The position numbers and the translations under genes were made by a program. From assembly GCA_039707655.1 (NCBI GenBank), contig CM077667.1:60231628-60295627 (forward strand): a stretch of 64,000 nucleotides of DNA, given 5' to 3'. Below the pieces are notes generated by a model, which was given only the letters and a program-made list of their open reading frames with translations, was not told the origin of the DNA and ran no database searches. Shown piece after piece: positions 22,474 to 33,989 of the stretch (position 1 is the stretch's first letter; each line of letters begins with the position of its first letter). Origin of the DNA: Elymus sibiricus (lineage: Eukaryota > Streptophyta > Magnoliopsida > Poales > Poaceae).

Positions 22474-23366
22474 GACATGACCATGTGTGTCCCACATCAG
22501 TACAATTACATGTGGTAGAGGAATTGCTAGAACTCTTCATCATCGACAGCGTCAGTGACACTTCAGAAGCGTCTCCAAATCTTGAAACAGTCATGTCAAT
22601 TTCACGACAGGCTCTATCTGGTGGAGTTGCCGCCAAGGCATTCCAGTTGCAAGCTTGGATTCAGGCAGCTCGACTTCGTTCATCAACAAGAAGTTGGCAG
22701 ACAAGCTAGCAGGTGTGCGCGCGCTTCCTCGAGCGTGTCATGTTCGGGTTGCTAATGGTGGTGAGTTAATTTGCACAACTGAGATACCGGACTGTGTTTG
22801 GTGCAAACAAGGTAAAGAATTCACCACCGACATGAAGATTTTACCACTGGGCACTTATGATGCGATACTGGGCATGGCCTGGTTGGAAGCAAACAACCCG
22901 ATGAAAAGTTGATTGGCGTGCTAAGATGATTGCGATCAACACACCAGAGGGGCTAGCGCATCTGAAAGGTCACGAATCTCAGTCTTCATCTTGTCAGCAA
23001 ATCAACGCAGTGCAATTACAGAGTCTGTGCAAAGCTGGGGCTATTTCGCATATGGTGTTTGTCTGCATGACCCCATCTCAGTCTGATAGTGAAGGGGCAG
23101 TGCCGTAGTGTATTCAACAAGTTCTTGATGAATTCTCTGAGGTTTTCGGGGAACCTGTGGGACTGCCACCACGTCAATGTACGCTCGTACCGCTAAAAAC
23201 CAGACCAGAAAGATGAAATCGAAGCTCAGGTGGCAGAATTGCTTCGACAGGGAGTTATATAGAAGAGTTCGAGCCCATTTTCATCACCGGTGATTCTCGT
23301 TAGAAGAAAGATGGTACATGGCGCCTTTGTGTAGATTATAGACATCTCAATGCCCTCATGGTGGTT
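22474..23366 (+). pseudogene. Chromovirus zinc knuckle, protease and RT start, broken
   Basis: After the insertion the zinc knuckle is completed (GHDHVC). The protease follows near 22650 with DSGSSTSFINKKL, the aspartic-protease DSGSS motif, and the flap-side block LGTYDAILGMAWLE. Frames shift and stop several times (about 22910 and 23107). From 23130 the sequence resembles the start of RT (dispersed ATGGCGCCTTTGTGTAGATT-type codons for the conserved W-R-x-C-V-D-Y block near 23320), then the MITE at 23367 interrupts it. Confidence 0.65.
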
Positions 23367-23612
23367 CATGGTTTTAAATAGCGGATAGCGGGCTGGTAGC
23401 GGATTTGGTTTCGCGTAGCGGAATGCGGATAGCGGGCGATATTGCGGGCGCTATGTCCACGTAGCGGCTTTATAAAAACACTAGATTCTTGTTTATATCA
23501 CTAGAACATGAACAAAAAGTAATGACAGTTAATTTGAGTGATAGCGGTCGCTATTGCGCTAGCGCTATTGCAGACGCAATAGCGTACGCTATCTTCGCTA
23601 TTTAAAACTATG
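23367..23612 (+). mobile_element. hAT-like MITE (246 bp) in the RT gene
   Basis: The ends are CATGGTTTTAAATAGCGG on the left and, reverse-complemented, CATAGTTTTAAATAGCGAA on the right. The flanks carry GGTGGTT directly on both sides (23360-23366 and 23613-23619), a 7-bp match that becomes 8 bp with one mismatch, as expected for the hAT superfamily. Inside are many TAGCG/CGCTA words that could fold into long hairpins. There is no ORF. Confidence 0.75.
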
Positions 23613-24684
23613 GGTGGTTGGCAAATTTCCTGTCCCAGTGATTGAGGAATTATTGGATGAACTTCATGGTGCTGTGTGGTTTTCGAAGTTGGATTTGCGA
23701 GCCGGTTACTATCAAATTCGACTGGCCGAAGGGGAGGAGTTCAAGACAACATTCCAGACACATGAAGGACATTTTGAGTTTAAGGTGGTGTCGTTTGGGC
23801 TTGCTGGAGCGCCACGAACATTCAACGGGGCCATGCAAACTACTCTTCATCCATGTCTTCGTTGCTGTGTCCTGTTTTTCTTCGATGATATTTTGGTATT
23901 TTGCAAAACCTTGGAGGATCATGTGCAAGACCTGAGGCAAGTGACGTCACTGTTAAAGAAGGATTAATGGAAAGTAAAAAGGTCCAAGTGTGAGTTTGGC
24001 CAACAGAAGCTATCATATTTGGGACATGTGATCAGTTTAGCGGGCGTGGCTACAGAACCGGAGAAAGTTTTGGCCGTAGCTAAGTGGAAAACACCTACAG
24101 ATGTCAAAGGCGTGCAAAGTTTCCTCGGATTGGCAAGGTATTACAGACGCTTCGTGCCCAACTTTGGAGTGATAGCACGGCCCTTGTTCAACCTCCTTAA
24201 AAAAGGAGTGCCATTTGTCTGGACCAGCAACACAGAAACTGCATTTCGGCTGCTGAAAGAACAACTCATAACCGCGCCAGTCCTGGCGTTACCAGATTTC
24301 AATGAGCAGTTCATTGTGGAGACAGATTCTAGTGACAAAGGAATTGGTGCAATTCTTCAAAAAAAAGGTCACCCGATTACTTTCATGAGTAAGGCCCTCT
24401 CACCAAGATACCAAGGTCTGTCGACATACGAAAAAGAGTATTTGGCAGTCATCATCGTAGTCGATCAATGGAGGCCCTATTTGCAGCATGCGGAGTTCAT
24501 TATCTTCACTGATTAGAAAAGTTTAATCCATCTGGAGCATCAGTGTCTCACTACGCCTTGGCAGCAAAAAGAATTTACGAAGCTCTTAGGGTTACGGTAC
24601 CAGATTAAGTACAAGAAAGGCACTGATAACACGGCTGCAGATGCACTTTCGAGAGGGCCAACTACTGAGACGCTGCACCATCTT
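23613..24684 (+). pseudogene. Chromovirus reverse transcriptase and RNase H, broken
   Basis: In one frame from 23614: KFPVPVIEELLDELHGA and FSKLDLRAGYYQIR (RT core), FFFDDILVF (a form of the YxDD active site), then after stop TAA 23965 the thumb FLGLARYYRRFVPNF and the RNase H start ETDSSDKGIGAIL. A TAG at 24514 replaces the Gln of the expected FTDQKSL block. The RNase H tail DNTAADALSRGP follows near 24627-24660. Both stops are single-base changes in an otherwise continuous frame. Confidence 0.85.
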
Positions 24685-26151
24685 TTGGTGTGTCAACCTG
24701 CTTGGTTGGACGATGTGCTAAACAGTTACAACAGCAATCCTCAGGCGCAAAAGCTGCTGGCACAATTAGCTCTGAGCATTGATCCAAAAGGGCGATTTAG
24801 TCTTCAGCAAGGTGTTATTCATTTTTTCGTGGCGTATCTGGGGGGGGGGGGGGATCTACTTCACTACAGCAGCAAATCATGGCAGCGTTTCATGACAGTG
24901 CCATGGGAGGACATTCAGGTTTTCCGGTCACATACCAACACATTCGTCGCTTGTTTGCCTGGCCTAAGATGAAAACACACGTCAAACATTATGTGCAGTG
25001 TTGCACAGTGTGTCAGCAAGCCAAACCTGACAGAACTACATCTCCAGGTCTTTTGAAACCCCTACCAATTCCAGCTGAGCCGTGGGATCTTCTCACAATG
25101 GACTTTGTCGATGGGTTACCACAATCAGGGAAGTTTAACTGCCTTTGGGTGATTGTGGATAAGAGGACACGGTATGCTCACTTCCTGTCCTTGTCTCACC
25201 CGTACACAGCAGCAAAAATTGCACAAGTCTACATGTCACAGATCTATAAGATCCATGGACTGCCCAAAGCAATTGGTTCGGACAGAGACCCGGTGTTCAC
25301 AAGCAAGTTTTGGCAGGAACTATTCAAGTATGCAGGGACGGAGTTGAGGCTGAGTACTGCCATTCACCGACAATCGGATGGGCAAACAGAGAGGGCGAAC
25401 CAGTGTGTGGAGACATTTCTACATTGTTTCACTCACGCATGTCCGAGGCGTTGAAGTTTTTGGTTACCGTTGGCCCGATTCTGGTGTAATACCTCACATC
25501 ATTCAACGATTGGCATGTCGCCTTTTAAGGCCATGTTCGGGCATGAACCAAAACATTGGGGCCTGTCACTGGATAATGCTTGTTCAGTTCCGTCACTATC
25601 AGCCTGGCTGGACGAACGTGCCATTGTTCAGGACTTGGTACAACAACATCTGCATCGGGCGCGCAACTACATGAAGACACACGCGGACAAGAAGCGCTCT
25701 TTCCGGGAATTTGTGGTGGGCAACCTCGTTTATCTCAAGTTACAGCCGTATGTGCAGTCGTCTGTGGCGCCGCGGGCGAACCATAAGTTATCCTTCAAAT
25801 TCTATGGACCATTTCCAGTCATCAAAAGGATCAACGAGGTGGCGTACAAGCTGCAACTCCCACCACAGGCGACGGTTCATCCCATCTTTCATGTGTCCAT
25901 GCTGCGTCGAGCTTTACTTCCTAGTACACCAGTAAATTCTGAACTTCCTTGCAATCATGATGAACTCGCTGTTCCTATGGAGATACTTCAGACCAAGTGG
26001 AAACGCAAAAATGGAGCGATGATCGAGCAAGTCAAGGTCAGGTGGTCGGACTCAGCGCGCCTGGAACCAACGTGGGAGGATCGAGAAGCTCTGATCGCGC
26101 GGTTCCCTTGCACAGCGGCCTGGGGGCAAGCCGCTTCTCAAGGAGGGGTGA
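24685..26151 (+). pseudogene. Chromovirus integrase and chromodomain-like tail, frameshifted at a G tract
   Basis: The frame from 24685 runs into a 14-G tract (24840-24853) and the integrase continues in another frame from about 24860. It shows HIRRLFAWPKM and CTVCQQAKPDR (zinc-binding part), WDLLTMDFVDGLP (first catalytic Asp), IGSDRDPVFTSKFW (second Asp) and IHRQSDGQTERANQ (Glu). A TGA at 25452 interrupts it. The tail has QVKVRWSDSARLEPTWED near 26030-26085, a chromodomain-like block expected of chromoviruses, and then runs into the 3' LTR at 26152. Confidence 0.8.
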
Positions 26152-26468
26152 TGTTAGGATCCCTGCCCACGTGGACCCGATGGGCGACCAAGGCTCGGCA
26201 GCAAGAGCCAGGCCCAACAGGACTAGGCTACCCAACAAGCGCTACATGGGCCAAGAATGGGCCAATCCATTGGGTGTCACTACTTAAGCGAAAGAGGGGT
26301 GAAGACAGAGGCATCCGCGGAGGATCAGGCAAGGCACGGTGGCGGCTACACAAACCCTATTCCTTTTGTGTTCATCCTGTGAGTGAGAGAAGAGAGATCC
26401 ACTTGTATTTGGTCTGTAATCCACTACTACTTCAGAGAGCTTGTAGATCGAATATCTGTACTCTATCA
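26152..26468 (+). repeat. 3' LTR of the chromovirus (317 bp)
   Basis: It starts TGTTAGGATCC directly after the purine tract AAGGAGGGGTGA and ends CTCTATCA. It matches 15960-16174 over its last two-thirds. The base after it begins GATAG. Confidence 0.85.
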
Positions 26469-26922
26469 GATAGACATATAGTCCTTATACATAGTACTAT
26501 AATGATATGATCTCATATGCTTACATAATCTTTCTTAACTGTACACTAAAATGGATTATATACTGTTGCTTTGGAGTTTGGAATCTGCTTTGATCTCAAC
26601 ATCTTGTGGTACTTACCCCTTTTCCTACATGCATTTTCTTGTTTGCTTTCTACAAGATCAATCGATTCGATGATATCTTAACCTTTGCACGGATATAGGA
26701 TTTTATGTTAGCATGACGTGTTAATTGTTTTTTAGAATAAAAAATACAACATGTCAACGTACATGTATAAATAGTAATATTACAAATCTGTTCATTAGTT
26801 ATTAAACTACATCAAATCAATTTCTATACCTATTGATCACAGACGAATGGATGTACTCTTAAATATATGTTGTTCAGTGTATAAGAGTACAAAGTTGTTT
26901 AACATATATTTAAAAAGTAAAA
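26469..26922. other. AT-rich spacer without a visible gene
   Basis: This stretch lies between the chromovirus and the Mutator-like element. It is AT-rich and has no long frame, RNA gene or repeat end that I can recognise. It may be older genomic sequence. Confidence 0.5.
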
Positions 26923-27758
26923 GGAATTTCTATTGTTGTGTCCCTCATTGCTTAGTTGTGCTCGGTTTTACCCAAGGCAACTAAAGTTGCTCACTTTTCC
27001 CCTCCCCCCACTACTACAGAATGGTCCAAAGACGACACAACAATCAGAGACCCTTCGACAAAACTGTGTGCGATCCATCAATCGCAAACGGTATAGTTCA
27101 AGCTCCACCGCCAATGACGAAAACCGTGCGCGATAGAGGATCCATCAAATACGATTCGGAAAATAGTTGCGTGTGCGATCTACGGCAGACGGTTTGTTCT
27201 TAGGAATTGTTTCTGATTATGGAACATAACAGAAATGGTTAAGAAACTACATACATGTGCGTAGTGCGGTATACAGTTCACTCGGGCAAACTATTTGCGC
27301 TGATCCACCAGAACACAATTGAGTTAGCCTAAGAAGGCATGTGTGATACCCGGCAAACAGTTCATTCATCAGAATTTTTTGGGAAGACCAATAATAACCC
27401 AAACGATTCATCCTGACAACCGTGTGTGTTGTGGGTACCCGGCAAACAGTTCATTCATCAGAATTGTGTGGGAAGACCAAAAAGAACCCAAGCGATTCAT
27501 CCTGATAACTTGTGTGTGTTGTGGGCAGACGGTTGGTGCTAATAATTGTATGAGATGTGATTTGCTCTGTTTGCACATCTATATGCTCTGTCTATAGAAC
27601 ACCTAGCTACATTAATGTTGCATAACCAACTTGAACATCCAGTTACATAAGTGACTACACAACATATGTACATTCCTCAATATAAATTTACAAGAGTAGA
27701 CGATCAGCAAATCATACTGTTCGTCTAATGACGGTTGCCGACACTGCTCTTCTTGTGG

Positions 27759-28430
27759 CTATCCCTCGCCGTCTTGAGGAAGGAGATACTTCCTCATGTC
27801 AATGATACTCCTGTACATCTCGTAGCTTGTGTATGCATCATTTGCCGCGTACTTGATGTGTTCTTCATCCAGTTCATTCACCCAGGCCTTGTGCCAGGCA
27901 GACTTGTCCTTGTGGCACTCAACCTTCATGTATTTGTAGTAGGGGTCGATGATGGCCGTGGCGAGCTCAAACAGGGAGTCCTTTTGCTTCTTCTTCTCGC
28001 CGCCCCAGACTCTATACTAACCTTGGATGTTGACAAGCTTCTGGCAGGACAAGCCCGAAGTCTTGAGCACCTTTAGATCGTTCGTGGTGTCCATTGTTGC
28101 GAACCTATAGTCAGGGCTGTTGACAAACCTGGAGAAATGCTCGCAAGGACTTGTGTCCAAGAAGTAATGGTAGACGAGCACGTGATGGCGCACACACAAC
28201 TGGGCGACGACAACCTTCTGATCATGCCCGGCACGACCGCCGGTGTACTCGAGGTCGAAGCCGACCACTTTGTACTTGTCATCCTCAGCATGCAGCTGCT
28301 CCAACATGTTGATGGAGTTCACCACCACGACTGGGTCATTGGTGCACACCGCCTAGAGGTCCGTCTTCCTGATGTGGGTGTCCACTTTGACAATTTTGGC
28401 AAACTGCCGCTCGGCGCCGGCAGCCGCCAT
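27759..28430 (-). pseudogene. 3'-5' exonuclease (RNase D/WRN-like) gene, two nonsense codons
   Basis: From the minus-strand ATG (A at 28430) one frame of 223 codons reaches a stop at 27759-27761, broken by in-frame TAGs near 28350 and at 28017-28019. VVGFDLEYTG (about residue 50) is the Asp-Glu motif I of DnaQ-fold 3'-5' exonucleases; ATMDTTNDLKVL fits motif II; and HIKYAANDAYTSYEMYR near the C-terminus is motif III (Tyr-x3-Asp). Length fits the single-domain plant WRN-like exonucleases (about 200-220 residues). Such proteins degrade DNA or RNA from 3' ends using two metal ions. Here the copy sits just inside the CACTA left end, probably a captured host gene or a long-held accessory gene. The two TAGs show this copy is no longer functional. 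It faces away from the ORF at 29163. Confidence 0.8.
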
Positions 28431-29162
28431 TGGATCCGCACGGGAAGGTTGAAGCGATGAAAAGATCGTGGGTGTGCTTCTTGTGTTGTGTGGCGCGATC
28501 GGCAGGTGGAAGAGACGAAGGTAAATGGCCGCGGGAATTAATTGCGCTGGACGGCCTGGAATTTCGGCACGTTCGCATGGCAGTTTTTGAAGCGTTTAAC
28601 TGCATGGTGGCGCCGGGAGCGGCACAACCGCGTCCGCATGCATATGGCGCCCCGAACGTACGTGACCGTTCACGCGTAGACGCCGACAGAGCGAGCGCGC
28701 ACGGACATGAGCACAGCGCGCCGCGACCGCCTCAATTGCCTCAACCGCCTCATACGTAGATTAATTCGCGATGGTGCGTACAGAACGACCGTTTGCTTTG
28801 TAGTAAAATGCAAACAGGTTTTTTATCAACCGTTTGTGTACTTGTCATTTCTCCCACCTCCGTCCCATCTTGTCACCGCGTTGCCGCCCGAGGATTTCAG
28901 TGCACGCTTCGGGAGCGCGCAGGTTCCCGCGCAAGCTTCCCGCCCGGCTCGCTGAAATCCCCCAATCACCCAATGTTTCGGGAGTGCGCATCGTTTCTTT
29001 TGGGCTTCCCGTTCCTGCGCAACCACGTAGGAACGCGCACAAGCTTCCCGCCCGGCTCGCCTTGGCCTCCTGCTTTATAAACCCTCATGTCCGGCGCCTC
29101 CACATCGCATTCATCCCCTCCCTGCCCGTAGCTTCCCAAGTTTGCTTCTCCCCCAATCGCAA

Positions 29163-29777
29163 ATGGCACCTATCCATCGTCGTCGCTCCGCCACTCCGCC
29201 AGAGGGCAACTCTAGCTGGGAGGCTCCACCACGTCGGCGACGCAGTACCCGGAAGCGTGTAGTGCGTGTGGCGTCCTTGTTGGCTGTGCGCACGACACCC
29301 ACCACATGCTCCTCCACATTTGTCCGAAGGCAGCTGCTACCGGCGACCGCCGTGGCCCCCACTCCATCGCCGGCCGCTGTTTTAGCCACCCCACCAGCTG
29401 CCTCCTTGGCCGCCACCACACCAGCGTCTGCCTTGGCAACCACCCCACAGTCAGCAGCTGGGGCCATCACCCGCTCCACCACCGCGGCCCGAAGGCGGGA
29501 GGAGCAGGGCGCCGCCGAAGCACAGCCGCTCGGCTTTTGCGTCAGTGGCCTAGCACGCCACATCAAGTTCCTACATGAGGAGGAGGAGCGCCAGGTCGAG
29601 GATGCAAAGAGGCTCACCGTCACCGTAGCCGCAGCTATGGCACGGAATGAGGAGATCTACATCGAGTCCCGCCGCTTCGAGGAGGCGCGTCAGGAGCGGC
29701 GGAGGGCAGCAGCGGCAGCCGACGAATTCAACTCCTCCAACTCGTCAATAGGCATCTCCTCCTCTGCCTCTTACTGA
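29163..29777 (+). CDS. CACTA-borne ORF, 204 aa, basic N-terminus, unknown function
   Basis: The ATG at 29163 follows a TATA-like TTTATAAACC near 29074. The product begins with an Arg-rich segment (MAPIHRRRSATPPEG, then RRRRSTRKRVV), goes through an Ala/Thr/Pro-rich stretch (about residues 55-105), and has a charged helical part (HIKFLHEEEERQVEDAKR to EEARQERRRAAAAADEF, about 132-190) and a Ser-rich end. This looks like a low-complexity nuclear protein with one coiled coil. I recognise no family. It may be an accessory gene of this CACTA group; its open frame and promoter-like start support a real gene. Confidence 0.45.
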   Translation: MAPIHRRRSATPPEGNSSWEAPPRRRRSTRKRVVRVASLLAVRTTPTTCSSTFVRRQLLPATAVAPTPSPAAVLATPPAASLAATTPASALATTPQSAAGAITRSTTAARRREEQGAAEAQPLGFCVSGLARHIKFLHEEEERQVEDAKRLTVTVAAAMARNEEIYIESRRFEEARQERRRAAAAADEFNSSNSSIGISSSASY

Positions 29778-30940
29778 AGGAGCTCGGTAGAGGAGAAGGC
29801 TGTTGGCAGTAGCACGAAGCCCCTCCGGAGTAGTATTTTGGGGCTATTTTGTTCAGTTCATCTAACTATAGATATGGTGGAACTGTCCCACCTTCTTTAA
29901 ATTAGCTAGTATATATAGTTGAACTAGCTATTCCAGTACGTGGTTGGCAACAAATGGGGAAAAGTTTGTTTGATTCAGCTGTCGAGTTGAACTATTTGTA
30001 CAACGACCGATGCTTGATCTATGAATGAAATCTATGTTTACTGAATTTCAATTGCAAAATTGCACCGTAATAGTGATTTTGTTCCTGCAAAATTGGACAA
30101 ATCTCAGTGTTTCCAATTTGACAAATGAAAATTTATCCAATATGAAAAATTCAAATCTTACCTGACTCCTGCTGCCAATGCATCGATCGGTGCTTACGTG
30201 GGGTGCTTAGTGTATTAAATGTCTTAACAATTCAAGTCCACAAAGCATTGTTGCCGAGGTCCCTTCATTTAATGATTTAGCAACTAAACTCTTGCATGCA
30301 TTGGTGAGTTTCCTTCATTTAAGGTTTTTGCCAAGGTTCACGCGCTTGGCATTATTTCTTTATGTGGTCACCAAACTCATATCTCTCCTTAATTACCTTC
30401 CCACATCAGATTTTCTTTCATGCATGGCAACCTCAGCAGTTAGCACCAGTACAAGGTGTAGCATCGGGAAGGGCACACGAGTCAGCATTCACAACCGTTT
30501 GCGATGACGCAATGAAAAAAATTCCTTCACGCCAGATTTTCGCTTGGCTTTGTAGGGAAGGAACAATTGCCCTCGGTTTGCATACGGGTATTCAGTCTGA
30601 AACATCTTTGACAACTGGCAAAGGACACGTCACCCCGATGAGCGTGTGCAGGACACTACTCGCACGCCACCCGTCTACTCAAACACCTGTCCTCACGCTA
30701 CCTCCTTGCCAATACCGATAGCGGCACGTGGCCCGCACGTAAATGGTCTGTAGAACGTCCACGAACTATAAATAATATGCCCGTTTGCGATGGTAACATG
30801 ACAGATTTTTGTTCCAAAATGCCTTTGTTGGCTATTAATAATGCTTGCTCTTTCTCTCAAAGTGGACACTAAAAATACCACAACATATTTGTGCTTTATA
30901 TGATAAGGCCCTGCCCAACATAGACCTTGTGACTATATTT
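29778..30940. other. Spacer in the CACTA, no clear gene
   Basis: The stretch between ORF 29163 and the 515-bp array is mostly AT-rich. Isolated words of the CACTA subterminal type (ACCGTTTGCGATG near 30490, CCGTTTGCGATGG near 30780) occur. A frame at 30292-30721 shows no protein signal. Confidence 0.5.
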
Positions 30941-33070
30941 CATATTTGAATTATGTACATTAAATGCACATAAAACTCAATTAATGTATAAAAAAGGCAT
31001 ACAAACCCTTAATAATTTCATATTTTTGCAGTACACACCTATTGCTTTATGTTGTTTCTAGAAAACAATGAAGGAGAGAAGAGGCATCGGATGTCATTTC
31101 ACCCGCAGATGTGGCACGCATATGTGACATTACAGAACCATTGGACGTAGCTTATTGTGTGAGAACCTCCGGTTTGTAAGAGGCTTGTGACAAAACATGT
31201 CCAAGTTGGTATTTTTTTACCACGGCATATGTGTGCCTTGTCATGACACCATTCCAAGTTTCATGAATTTCTAACGGAGTTTGGGGTTTACGAGAATTTT
31301 GAAACCAAGTTTCTCAATGTTTGTGGTCGAGCCAACATGCTTAGATGTTTGAAATTCGTTCTCATTTCTTGCATGTGACCTAACACATGCATCCAAGGAC
31401 ACATATATATGATTTTTCAACCCATTTTGCCACCTCGGACCTTGTGATTGTAGATCAAATTTGAATTATGCACATTAAATAATGCACCGAAAACTTAACT
31501 AATGTATTTAAAAGCCAGATGATCCCTTAATTTATTCATATTTTTGCACTTCGCACCAACATGTCTATGTTGTTTCTATAAACAAAATCAAGGAGAGAAG
31601 ATTCATCAGATGTCTTTTCGCCCGCATATGTGACATGCATATATAATGTTCCGTATCGAAACCACAAAGCTTCTTGTGAGGAGCTCCGATTTGTAAGGGG
31701 ATTGTGCAAGAACATGTCCAAGTTGGACAATTTTTTACCACGGCATATGTGTGCCCTTATCACCACACCATGCCAAGTTTCATGAATTTTTGACGAGTTT
31801 TGGATTTACTGGAATTTGAAAATCAAGTATCTCAATGTTTGCGACAGAGCCAACAGTCAATGATATGTTAGAAATCCATTACCATTTCTTGCGTGCGACC
31901 TAAACATGCATCCAGGGAAAGGCATATATTTTTTAAACCTATTTTTCATGTGTTGGACCTTGTGATTGTAGTTCAAATTTGAATTATATGCACATTAAAC
32001 GGCTAGAAAACTCAATTAATGTGTTAAATAGGTCTCACGAACCCTGTGAAAAATCCACAGTTTAGCATGACTGTCATGTGTTGCTCTATGGTGACTCCAG
32101 AAATAAATTCAAGGCGAGAAAAGACAACAGATGTTGTTTCAAACATAAAATGTGAACTTTCCCTATCGGAACACACGACTTTCTTGTGAGAACCTTCGGT
32201 TTAATTTGTAAGAGGCTTTGTGCCAAAACTTGTCCAAAATTTGGCAATTTTTTTACCACAACACACACAATAGGGCAATTGATGGCACCCCCAAATTTCA
32301 TGAATTCTGTCGAGGTTTGCATTTACAAGAATTTAAAAACTAAGTTTCCCGATGTTTGCCGTCGAGCCAAGACAATGCTATGTTTCAAATTCATTCCCAT
32401 TTCTTGTGTGGGACCTAAACATGCAGCCAGGGAAACGTATATGGTTTTTCGACATATTTTCATGAGCTGGACCATGTGATTGTAGATCAAATTTGAATTA
32501 TGCACATTGAATGCCTAGAAAACTCAATTAATGTACTTAAAAGGCCAAACGAACTCTGTAAGATTCCATTCTTTTGCACGACACATTCATGTTACTCTAT
32601 GGAGACTCTAGAAATAAATTCAAGGCGAGAAGAGACATCGGATGTTGTTTCGCACATAAAATGTGAACTTTCCATACCAGAACCACATGACTTCTTGTGA
32701 GAATCTTCGGTTTGTAAGAGGTTTGTGTCAAAACTTGTCCCGAACTAGGCATTGTTTTTACCACAACACACATGCACCATGGCATGACACCATGCCAAGT
32801 TTTATGAATTTCTCACGATATTTGGCTTTACTGGAATTTGAAAACATGTCTTCTCAAAGTCTACGGCCGAGCCAAAATACTGAGAGGTTTGGAATTCATT
32901 TAATTTCCATTTCTTGCATGGGACCAAAACATGTATCCAGTGACAAATAGATGATTTTCAACCCATTCAGGTGCACTCTAGTATGTGCTTAACTGCAGTT
33001 CAAATTTGAACTATGCACATGAAATGTCTAAAAAACTCTTTAAATGTTTAAAAGGGCCTAAACAAACCTG
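30941..33070 (+). repeat. 515-bp tandem array inside the CACTA
   Basis: The word TTGAA(T/C)TAT followed by GCACATTAAA-like bases recurs at 30946, 31461, 31979, 32493 and 33006, giving unit lengths of 515, 518, 514 and 513 bases. Other landmarks recur in the same order (TGTAAGAGGC, AACATGTCCAA, CCAAGTTTCATGAATTT, CTAAACATGCATCCAG). There are four full units and part of a fifth, clearly diverged. There is no conserved ORF. Confidence 0.85.
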
Positions 33071-33443
33071 AATAATTCCATATTTAACACACAGTCCTAT
33101 AGTTGCAAGTTCACTGCAGATAAATGTTATTGCCATCCAAACACCTTCAATTGCCAATGTAACTTCATTTTTCATTTCAAAGCAATATGAAAATCAAATA
33201 CATCGCAAACAGTTCTTGATCATGAAACATGTGTGATGTGGTATAAAAATATCTTGGGCCAATCCTCATATATGGCTTAGGCCGGAAGCTTCAGTCCACC
33301 GCGGCGCGTCAACCACACAGTCACACTAGTTCCCCAAGACCACTGTACTGTTCAAGCGTCGCCGGTGAAAGATTGGGACGTGGATCCGCGTCGTGAGGGC
33401 AACTTCGGTGACCCACTCCGTCCCGAGCACGGCTCCATCAGCC

Positions 33444-33989
33444 ATGAACGCGCTCACAACATCCTTGAGCGCGGCCACACTCTCTGACTGGGCAGCTGCA
33501 GCCGCCGAAAGGGCAGCTGCTGCATTTGAGATGGCGGCAGCAATATCCGCGACCGGGATAGCAAATGGCGACAACGGCACAACAGCTGTCTGTTCCTCGG
33601 CTGCCGCCATAGCCCTGATGGCGGCTGCCCACACTTATGCCGATGCCGCCCACGCTCAGCTCGTGTCGGTCACCGCACAAATAGCAGCGGCCTTGTCCGA
33701 CAACGGTCGGCAACCTACGTCCGAGAAGTTGGCAATCGCCGAGAGCGCTCGGGCAGCCGTCCATTCGTCGGCAGCTTCCCTTGCCGAGATGGAGGCCGTC
33801 AATGCCCGGATCGCGGCCGCCCACCAGACTCATGGCAGCCTTTTCCAAAGAGATGGCGGACGCGGACTGCAGATGCTTGCAGAGTATGTGGCGATGGATG
33901 CCATGGAGCCCCTTCCCTTGGAGGTCATCAAGCGTGAGATGGTCATGGAGGATGCGGCAGAGATCGCCGAGCATCAGGCGGAACATTAG
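33444..33989 (+). CDS. CACTA-borne Ala-rich ORF, 181 aa, unknown function
   Basis: The frame is open from 33393, and the first ATG is at 33444. The product is extremely Ala-rich and probably all-helical (WAAAAAERAAAAFEMAAA; VHSSAASLAEMEAVNARIAA), ending in a charged tail (LEVIKREMVMEDAAEIAEH). It may be a helical scaffold or simply a GC-rich low-complexity frame. Its position among other CACTA ORFs, and a possible TATATGG upstream (about 33270), leave a real gene possible. I recognise no family. Confidence 0.35.
   Translation: MNALTTSLSAATLSDWAAAAAERAAAAFEMAAAISATGIANGDNGTTAVCSSAAAIALMAAAHTYADAAHAQLVSVTAQIAAALSDNGRQPTSEKLAIAESARAAVHSSAASLAEMEAVNARIAAAHQTHGSLFQRDGGRGLQMLAEYVAMDAMEPLPLEVIKREMVMEDAAEIAEHQAEH

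Larger units (their letters stand above)
15960..26468 (+). mobile_element. Chromovirus gypsy element with short LTRs (Reina-like), multiply interrupted
   Basis: The truncated 5' LTR (15960-16174) matches the last 215 or so bases of the 3' LTR (26152-26468, 317 bp, TGTTAGG...TCTATCA). A TGGTATCAGAG primer site follows the 5' LTR at 16177, and a purine tract (AAGGAGGGGTGA) precedes the 3' LTR. In between are gag, zinc knuckle, protease, RT, RNase H, integrase and a chromodomain-like C-terminus, in chromovirus order. Short LTRs and a pol frame reaching the LTR fit the Reina clade. Two later insertions (17422-22468 and 23367-23612) and a CACTA in the 5' LTR break it. Genes are decayed. Confidence 0.85.

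Noticed and set aside
28793..29262. Frames opposite or overlapping the start of ORF 29163
   Set aside because: Shadow frames in a GC-rich promoter region; the ATG at 29163 has the better context.
30941..33070. 515-bp repeats considered as a CRISPR or satellite locus
   Set aside because: Units are directly adjacent without spacers, and only four copies exist inside a CACTA; plant genome context also excludes CRISPR.
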